Source: Macrotrachela quadricornifera
Taxonomy: Eukaryota > Rotifera > Eurotatoria > Philodinida > Philodinidae
Length of the DNA: 64,000 nucleotides
Assembly: GCA_022393335.1 (NCBI GenBank)
Contig: JAJEKB010020163.1
Location: 257,371-321,370 of the forward strand
Direction of reading: 5' to 3'
A program made the position numbers and the translations under genes. The notes beneath the pieces were generated by a model that searched no databases, was not told the origin of the DNA, and saw only the letters and a program-made list of their open reading frames with translations. This document shows, in pieces, positions 57,212-64,000 of the stretch (the stretch's first letter is position 1; each line of letters opens with the position of its first letter).

Positions 57212-57952
57212 ATGAAAATTATAGATGTCCCTACTACAACGGCGAGTGATTGCATAACAGAAACAAGAAATAATGTTTATTTTGTGAATACAAATGATAG
57301 TTTGTATCAATTCAATCCGGCAACTCTTCAGTTAACAGAAATTGGCGAAATAAATTGTGCATCAAACAATTCTGTTTATTCAATCGCTCTTCAACGTAAT
57401 GGAATACTTTGGGTTTTATTGACTAATGGAAGACTTTATATGCATGATATCATAACTGGTCAATGTACGGAAACAGCATTTGTGCAAAATCAAAATGGGA
57501 TTCTAAATTTTACTATGGCATTTGCAAAGAATGATGGTGGTAATAGTGAAACTTTATATATTAGCAATGGTGGTGTCTTAGGAACAATTGATTTATCTAC
57601 ACTCACTCTTTCTATTGTAGGTAATTATAGTAATGGTTCATTTGCAGATTTAGGAGGAACAAATGATGGTCGATTATTTGGTTTATTTGAGAATTCAAAT
57701 ACTACAATTAAACAAATTGTTAAAACAAATGCTCAAATTTTATCTGAATATCCACTAGAGTCGATATCTTCAGAAACGTTAATGACTTTAACATTTTTTC
57801 CTTATGACTCACGATTTTTTCTGTTTGCTGGCACTAATAATGGTACCAATATATCTATATTTGATCCATCAACAAATACAAACATCGATCAATTAACTGT
57901 GTCTCAAAGGAATTTATTTACTGTTGGTGCTTCAACATGTTTAAACACATAG
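57212..57952 (+). CDS. Beta-propeller protein resembling a myxobacterial family
   Basis: A 246-codon intact frame. Repeated strands: NVYFVNTNDSLYQFNPATLQ, YSIALQRNGILWVLLTNGRL, NGILNFTMAFAKNDGG, ETLYISNGGVLGTIDLSTLT and FADLGGTNDGRLFGLFEN, with a final VGASTCLNT. From memory, myxobacterial proteins of unknown function share this whole order: L-Y-x-x-P-A-T-L, G-F-A, G-T-I-D-L-x-T-L, L-T-G-T-G-D-G-R-L-[FY]-G, then a closing G-A-S-T-C. That suggests bacterial origin. The ATG at 57212 is followed closely by an acceptor-like ATTATAG, so the real start or a signal-peptide exon may lie upstream, on the far side of the 56701-57036 foldback. Function unknown. Confidence 0.7.
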   Translation: MKIIDVPTTTASDCITETRNNVYFVNTNDSLYQFNPATLQLTEIGEINCASNNSVYSIALQRNGILWVLLTNGRLYMHDIITGQCTETAFVQNQNGILNFTMAFAKNDGGNSETLYISNGGVLGTIDLSTLTLSIVGNYSNGSFADLGGTNDGRLFGLFENSNTTIKQIVKTNAQILSEYPLESISSETLMTLTFFPYDSRFFLFAGTNNGTNISIFDPSTNTNIDQLTVSQRNLFTVGASTCLNT

Positions 57953-58201
57953 TAGACAAAGTATTCAAATATATAAACTATATTTATAAAAACTAACTAA
58001 TATTTTTCGTTGTTATGCTTTTTATTGAGGATAGTAGTTTATTTTTCTGTCTAAACATTCAGGTAATAAGCGTTTAAATGTGCTATGTTATAGTGTGTTA
58101 TATATTTAACACTAAATATCAATAGATTTTACAATAAAAGTGACTGTTAACTTTATTGAAAGTGATAAATATAACAATTTCAATTAATAAAATATTTTTT
58201 T
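57953..58201. other. Convergent intergenic stretch
   Basis: Short AT-rich gap between the plus-strand propeller gene and the minus-strand glycosyltransferase. AATAAAA-type signals occur near 58130 and 58186. Confidence 0.5.
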
Positions 58202-59038
58202 TTATCGTGGACAAAATGATGAAATCATTCGTAATTCTGGACAAAATTCACAAAGAATTTTTAATTCTTCAGAATTTAATTGAACTGGTTTATGTACAGC
58301 CATTGGTTTTGCATAGAATAATGTTTCTACGGAAAATTTCATTGCAATATCAATTGGTGGAATACTAGCATTTACTAAAGGAAGATATTTCGAAAACCAA
58401 ACATCTTCATAAAGTGAACGATCATATGAATGAATTTTTAATAATTTAAGTATTTTACTTCGACTTCGTAATGAAAAACCTCCATTACCAACTCGTGCAG
58501 GAAGATTAAATCGAGAATGCCAAGGTGCACCAATATAATCATATTTTAAAAAATCATTAAGTTTATGAGGTGAATTTGAACAGAAAATAGAATCTAATTG
58601 AAAAAAAAGTACTTTTTCGCCTTTTACTGAAGACCAAAATGTAACGTTTGTTAAGAGATTATTTGTATAAGTTAGACGATCTCCTACCATTTCATCTAGT
58701 TGATAAAGTAAAATACGTTTTATTTGGATATATGTACTAAGTTGGGAATTTTGTAAAAAATTTGAATTATTATTTCCATGAAATATTTGAACTGGCCATT
58801 CAATTGGAATGGTATGCAAAATGTTTAAGACAACAGCAACGAGTAATGGAGTCGAACGAAATTCTACTAAAACTGCAATGTTTGGATAGATAAATTGTGA
58901 GTCGACTTTAGCTTTATATGAAGATGATAGTGGTTGTATATAATGATTATGAATGAAAATGCCAATAATAAAAAGAAAAAATAGGATCAAGGAATAAATA
59001 ATTCGATCAGATATCATAATTAACCGCACTGATTTCAT
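58202..59038 (-). CDS. DUF5672-type glycosyltransferase-like type II membrane protein
   Basis: 278 residues, single exon. A short cytosolic N-terminus and one membrane helix (about residues 13-29, IIYSLILFFLFIIGIFI) give a type II Golgi-like topology. The luminal part has IAVLVEFRSTP, VQIFHGNNN, KGEKVLFFQLDSIFC, YDYIGAPW and VGNGGFSLRSRSKIL, the conserved run of DUF5672, a family with a GT-A-like fold. The D in QLDS takes the place of the nucleotide-sugar/metal-binding Asp. Donor and acceptor sugars are unknown. The frame is complete and ends CPR before TAA. Confidence 0.82.
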   Translation of the reverse strand: MKSVRLIMISDRIIYSLILFFLFIIGIFIHNHYIQPLSSSYKAKVDSQFIYPNIAVLVEFRSTPLLVAVVLNILHTIPIEWPVQIFHGNNNSNFLQNSQLSTYIQIKRILLYQLDEMVGDRLTYTNNLLTNVTFWSSVKGEKVLFFQLDSIFCSNSPHKLNDFLKYDYIGAPWHSRFNLPARVGNGGFSLRSRSKILKLLKIHSYDRSLYEDVWFSKYLPLVNASIPPIDIAMKFSVETLFYAKPMAVHKPVQLNSEELKILCEFCPELRMISSFCPR

Positions 59039-59298
59039 TTAAATTTTATCAGCAATAGAATATCGATGATTGTAAAAGTTTGTTTTAATGAATATTTTCT
59101 TTTATATTAAATATGTATGTAAGTTTCTTCAAAATACTGATGCACTGCTACGATCGTTTTTGCTGTTGTTATTCAACAAATTGAGAATAAATGAATATAA
59201 AATATGATTGTACTTTCTTTACTATACATTGCAATGTTATTGACCTATTCCAAATGAAATCATCTAAATTAATAGATTATATTAAAACTTAGAGAAAT
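59039..59298. other. Upstream region shared by two divergent genes
   Basis: 260 bp between the starts of the minus-strand DUF5672 gene and the plus-strand microprotein ORF; it could hold promoters for both. No motif recognised. Confidence 0.4.
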
Positions 59299-59469
59299 AT
59301 GTTAATATATATTTCTTCAACACAAATATCGCCATTAACTCAATCCTTAAAAATGATTTTATTGCTGTTCAATATTGGAGTATGTCTAGCATCTACTGTC
59401 ACGCTCTTTTTGATACATACGAATCTCAAAAATAAGCGCCAGAAAATAGAAGAAATTAAACTTTTTTAA
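59299..59469 (+). CDS. Candidate 56-residue single-pass membrane microprotein
   Basis: A short ORF with ATG at 59299 and TAA at 59467-59469. The product is polar (MLIYISSTQISPLTQSLK), then one membrane helix (MILLLFNIGVCLASTVTLFLI), then a basic tail (NLKNKRQKIEEIK). The clean hydrophobic-then-basic layout and absence of Asn/Ile low complexity make it look like a small organelle or ER membrane protein. I cannot name it. It is too short to be convincing without conservation. Confidence 0.4.
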   Translation: MLIYISSTQISPLTQSLKMILLLFNIGVCLASTVTLFLIHTNLKNKRQKIEEIKLF

Positions 59470-59527
59470 AACATATTTTTTGTACATTTTTTTCCATCTC
59501 ATTTTATTCTTCGTCCTTTTTTGTATA

Positions 59528-61484
59528 TGAGTTACTGTACGTAAGTCATGTCGGAAGTTGCTCAATCGAGATTCTCAGATTTATCTCATTTTTTAATATG
59601 TGGAAGAGGAATGTTTTTGATGAATTTTGATTCAAGCCGATTTTTAAAATATTCAATCCTTTGGATTTTATAAGCATTTTACGAAAACCTCAAAAATCGG
59701 GGGCACAAATGGGGTAATATTTCAAGAACGGCTTGGCTAATCGAACTGAAATTTTTTTTACAGATATGCACCTTAGTAAATTACACTTCCTATAAAATTT
59801 TCATCTCAAAAATCTTTAGCTGTTGGATTTCTAAATGTCCTTTAATATTTGTAAACATTCACATTTCGGGCAACTTTGAACTTTCATAGCTTTTGATACG
59901 AATAAGGTAGAACATTGATACTTGCACTAATGATAGAGTAGTAGCAAATGTATGTTCTCTAAAAATTTCAGCCTTTTAGATCATCTGTACTCTTCAGAAA
60001 ACCCATCCGAAAATCAGATTTTTTTGGAGATCGATTTTCTCCCAAAATATGGGTCTGTTTGAGGTCGCATTTTCGCAGGTTGAAAGTACTATGTCTAGGC
60101 TACAAACCCAGAAAATATCAGCTTGGGAACTCTAGAAACGGCTTCTAGCGGAAGTCTTCTTTTCGACTTGCTTGGAAGGTAGATAGTCTTCATATATGAC
60201 TTTGACGTTGAACTTTTAATTTTTTTTACTGAGATCTATGGACTTTTTGATCGAGAACATGATGGTTGCATCCATTTTCTTTTCTTTTCTTATTAAAAAA
60301 TAAAAATAGAGATAATAATAACAAGAAAAATAAAACAATAAATTCAAACTAAAACTTTGGAGTTTCAATTGAGCATTTAAAAAGAAATAAGATTTTTTGT
60401 GTGATATCTTAACTTTATAATCTAATATTTTGGCTAATTTTATTCGTATATTTCCATTTTTTATCTTTGTGAAACCAGCTAAAAAATCTAAACACGTCGT
60501 TCTTCTACTAATTCTCATCAATAATCTTAAAAAGCACTAACCTATAAAACGACTATCGTCAAAAAATATCTTTCAAACAATATTACTGAGACACATAACT
60601 AGTAATAACGCACATGAAGTTGACGTCGTATCAGTAGAACACAAGAAAGGAGTAAATATAAATCCGTAACATATGCTTCTTTCTCTTTTACAAATATTCT
60701 GTAAATAAAGCATTAAAACAAATCTATATACAGAACACATGATTTATTGTCTAAAAACACATCTCATAGTACGAGAAAAAATAATAGAAATTATTTTTAT
60801 TTAATATTCATTATAGCACAACACTCTTACTTCATCTTAGGTGATCAATTGTTCAATTGAAGTTCCATAGTTTTAGTTCGAATTTTTTCTTTTATTTTTA
60901 TTTTTTAATAAAAAAAAATTCAAAGAAAATACACTATTTCATAGAAGATGCTCAGATGTTCAACCAACATCCAATACTCTTAGATTTTTGAAAAACCTTA
61001 TTTTCGGACGGGTTTTTTGAAGATTGAAGATGACCTAGAAGGCCGAAATTTTTAGAGAATATACATCTTCTACTGCTCTATCATTAGTAAAAGTTTCAAT
61101 AGTATACCTTATTTCTATCAAAAGCTATGAAAGTTCAAAGTTGCCCGAAATGTGAATTTTTACAAATACTAAAGGGCTTCCAGAAATCCCACAACTGAAG
61201 ATTTTTGGATGAAAATTTTATAGGAAGTGTAACTTACTAAGGTACATATCTGTAAAAAAAATTCAGTTAGATTAGCCAAGCCGTTCTTGAAATATTACCC
61301 CATTTGTACCCCCGATTTTTGAAGTTTTCGTAAAATGCTTATAAAATCCAAAGGATTGAATATTTTAAAAATCGACTTGCATCAAAATTCATCAAAAACA
61401 TTCCTCTTCCACATATTAAAAAACGAGACAAATCTGAGAATCTCGATTGAGGAACTTCCGGCATGACTTACGTGCAGTGACTCA
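59528..61484. mobile_element. 1.96-kb TA-flanked foldback
   Basis: TA at 59526-59527 and 61485-61486. Both arms start TGAGTYACTGYACGTAAGTC and ATGYCGGAAGTT and stay complementary for about 500 bases (left about 59528-60050, right about 60975-61484), through GGGGTAATATTTCAAGAACG and GCAACTTTGAACTTTCATAG. The central 900 bp is AT-rich, and its 101-codon frame (60216-60521, minus) is Lys/Ser/Ile-rich noise. No transposase. Arm identity looks high, so insertion may be recent. Confidence 0.8.
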
Positions 61485-61718
61485 TATGTTGAAAAATTTG
61501 ATTTTTTTATCAGAATCAACTTCATTAAATAAAAGTTACTACCTTGTAAAACCGTTATGAAGAGTTATTAAATGCGTAGAGATCACTCATTATCTTTAAT
61601 GCTCGAGTTAAGATAGCAATTTTTTTGATTAAAGATTTTCAATGAAAAGACTTCTCGATATGGCCAATTGAACACACATAATAGAATGCAAATTTGAGAA
61701 GGGGAGAAAAGCGCGACT

Positions 61719-61940
61719 TCAGTACTTCGAAGTACGGGAAGTACTGAAGCCCTGCTTTCTCCCCTTGACGTATTCATATTTTCGCTGGAGGATATTTGAA
61801 ACAGATCTGATTGAACAGTGATATTTTTGAGCAATTTTTCGACAAGAAAAACCGTTTTGTCTATCATTGTCTTTAATCAATTGAAACTTCTCTTCTAACG
61901 TTAAATCATGTTGACTGGCTATTTTTTGGTCGTGAAACAT
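61719..61940 (-). pseudogene. Tigger/pogo-type transposase N-terminal helix-turn-helix remnant
   Basis: A 73-codon frame with LTLEEKFQLIKDND, then FSCRKIAQKYHCSIRSVSNIL, the pattern of the CENP-B/psq-type DNA-binding domain found at the N-terminus of pogo/Tigger transposases. The frame ends shortly after this domain; no second DNA-binding domain or DDE catalytic core follows. Just downstream, CTTCAGTACTT and AAGTACTGAAG form an 11-base-pair hairpin (about 61718-61750). A truncated transposon, or a domesticated fragment if expressed. Confidence 0.65.
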
Positions 61941-62018
61941 AGTTGATGTTAATTGTATTTAATACAACATAACGCTATATGTAGAGCGATAACAAGGAAA
62001 AATCCTATAGATGATGAA

Positions 62019-62089
62019 TAGTGGCGGAACCAGAAAAAATTTCTGGAAAAGGTTGAGTCCCCTCTAGCTCACCTCTGATTTCGTCACTA
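62019..62089. mobile_element. 71-bp hAT-like MITE with perfect 8-bp duplication
   Basis: ATGATGAA flanks both sides exactly (62011-62018, 62090-62097). The ends TAGTGGCGGAACCAGA and TAGTGACGAAATCAGA (complement of the right end) differ at three transitions in 16. The 8-bp duplication indicates hAT-type insertion. One of the smallest such elements one would expect to see. Confidence 0.75.
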
Positions 62090-62097
62090 ATGATGAA

Positions 62098-64000
62098 CAT
62101 GAAAGGAAAGTCTAACAATAAAAACATATCAATAGAATAACATGAAAGAAAGAAAAGTGAAAGGAAAGGAAAAACCCATTATATATATATATAGACGATA
62201 GGAAAGAAACAAATTCTTGACACATTACTGGCAACCAGAGAGAAGAAAGATATAATTACATACGTACTGTAATGTAGATAAGAAAAATGTTCACATTAGA
62301 GAGGTTATTCTAGCAGATAGGAATGCAAAAACTGTTCATTGTTCATTATTTAAAGAGGTGTTCACCATATCGAGATGTTCACAGTGAGAGGTTTCAGTGT
62401 AGTTCTATTTTATTAAAAAATTCTTTAAAAATACTGATATTTAGAAATTTTCAAGGTTGTGATACAATTAAAAACAAAAAGGTACAACACATAGACCAGT
62501 ATTATATTAAACACGCTTATATCTCGTTTTAGTACTTTTTTTAAAACTGTTGAATTATTGGAGATATGATACTTTCGTCTCTTTGTTCTTTCAGATGTAT
62601 CTTTAGTTGAGTAAATTTGAATAAGTGAAATAAAGTATTGTGCAATGAGCCTAATAGGTTTTCTAAGTAGACAGAAACATTTCATACAAGAATTTTAGAC
62701 TTGAGCAATTTTTCCCGTGAAAGTCAATTGTGTAATATTTATTATCCATTAATGACTATCAGAATAAAATAATCTAATTATAACTCGAACAACACGAAAA
62801 CATTCTTTAATAAATGCTTCTATGCGAACTGATATTATATAGGTATCTAATGTGTTTTAAAATGTTAGAAAATCACTGTGAGCTCACCTGCAGCCAAAAA
62901 GTTAGGTCATTTTCTACACTCAACATTTAATACCTCAAACATTAAAGAATTTTTTTCTTTTAGAAAAAAATGTGCCGTAAAAATCGTCATTCAAGATTCA
63001 TAAAATGGTCATCATATTGTAACAAATTTGTATATTTTGAACAATTTTTTTTTCATCTGATAGCTCAGATCTTGCTCTACAAAATGACATAATTTAATTA
63101 AAGAGTTGATATAAGTTTGCTGTAGATATTATCGATTTACTGAGAGCGGTCAACATTTTTTGATCAACCTTTTATCAACGATTCTGACATCCACTTTTTG
63201 TTTTTAACATATGTAATAGTTAAGTACCTAATGTTCAATTATCGAATATAGAAAACAGTTACAACGGATATATGAACTACCTTTTTTGTGCTTACAATAT
63301 TTACCTTTGTATGTTTAATGTACTATAATAAAAATAAAAATTTATAATCTCCTTTTCCATCAAGAAAACGATAATGACGACGAGAAAAAAAAAACAAGTT
63401 TTCTCTTTGCATAAAAGGAGTCGTGTTCCAAAACTATTTATACTTGGTTCATTCACAGAAAGAAAGAATAAAATCTTTTTTTTAGCAAAGAGTCAGTGAT
63501 GAAGTTGTGCATAACTATCAGAACAAAAAACGGCGAAGGTTTTTTTTTCTTTCTCTTTCATATTTCTGACGACTTCTACTAGCATCATGTCAGCAGATAT
63601 TGTTTCTATGCCTCTTTAATTAGTGTTAAACACATAAAAAAAAACCAGAAAGAAATATTCTATCCTTCGCCTATTTGTAAAGAAGAAGAGAAAAAAAAAC
63701 TTTTTACAGTATATTAGGACCGTTCTTGAACAAAAAGTAAAATTGTTGGATTTTCTGATATATGAACAAAAACTTATGGAAAAGAAACAGTATGACTGTT
63801 TGCAAAAGTATAAAACAAAAAAATGTTTAATTTTCTTTCAAAGAAATTATTTGAGCAAAAACGCTCGGAAAATATCCATGTAAAAAATAAATAGGCAAAA
63901 ATTAACTTTTTAGCACTTTCAAAAGTTGTCTTTTAGCAGAACAAAGTACTTATAAGTGAATCTTTTTAAGTAGTCTTCATACTTTCTAACTAAAAAATAC
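62098..64000. other. AT-rich non-coding end of window
   Basis: GAAAGGAAAGG-type purine runs near 62140-62170, a (TA)n run near 62180, and poly-A/T tracts. No gene, RNA or element ends recognised. Confidence 0.5.

Noticed and set aside
58156..58368. 70-codon plus-strand frame
   Set aside because: Antisense to the end of the DUF5672 gene.
60216..60521. 101-codon frame in the centre of the 2-kb foldback
   Set aside because: Lys/Ser/Ile/Phe-rich low complexity; no transposase-like motif.
61583..61867. 94-codon minus-strand frame
   Set aside because: Overlaps the Tigger-like helix-turn-helix frame in another register and has no recognisable domain.
1..64000. rRNA, tRNA or telomeric repeats
   Set aside because: No rRNA core motifs, no complete tRNA cloverleaf and no telomere-like array were seen while reading; a tRNA/rRNA search program would settle it.

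Overview
This is an AT-rich animal nuclear window with no bacterial operon structure. It most likely comes from a bdelloid rotifer, though I could not run a database search to confirm that. Several genes are split by very short GT-AG introns (49-62 bp in most cases). The gene content is a typical bdelloid mix: rhodopsin-type GPCRs, NHL, kelch and FG-GAP propellers, ADP-ribosyltransferase and TIR genes. Some intron-poor genes look bacterial or fungal in type: an FAD monooxygenase, a kelch propeller, a propeller resembling myxobacterial proteins, and a PARP with a fungal-type HGT motif. One run of 10 N at 50316-50325 marks an assembly gap inside a Thr-rich coding repeat.

Layout. 1-9 kb has no recognisable genes and is built of repeats: a G/C-tract foldback, then a 5.2 kb candidate element with terminal inverted repeats (1611-6859) carrying 161-bp, 27-bp, 34-bp and 83-bp tandem arrays, then a TA-flanked MITE. 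9.1-10.5 kb holds an intact acyltransferase-3 gene. 11.7-20.5 kb is a graveyard of accessory genes: a GPCR pseudogene, a beta-propeller pseudogene, an R-S-ExE ADP-ribosyltransferase pseudogene interrupted by a mariner-like foldback, a helical-TIR-SAM pseudogene, a PARP-type pseudogene and an NHL last exon. 20.7-21.2 kb encodes a membrane protein. 21.6-31.5 kb mixes foldback and MITE elements with a kelch gene and an NHL gene.

33.7-59.5 kb is the better preserved part. It holds a small three-exon membrane-protein gene, a complete nicotinate phosphoribosyltransferase (five exons, 540 aa), a tail-anchored helical protein, an FAD monooxygenase, an intact two-exon GPCR, a secreted PAN/Thr-rich/D8C glycoprotein, an FG-GAP pseudogene, a five-exon gene of unknown function, a myxobacterial-like propeller, a DUF5672 glycosyltransferase and a 56-aa membrane microprotein ORF. 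The window ends with a 2-kb foldback, a Tigger/pogo helix-turn-helix remnant, a 71-bp hAT-like MITE and featureless AT-rich sequence.

Theme. Three NAD+-consuming domain types (mono-ART, TIR, PARP) lie within 6 kb and are all disrupted, and an intact NAD+-salvage gene (NAPRT) lies about 15 kb away. The breaks in the first cluster are seen directly. Any functional link to NAPRT is only inference.
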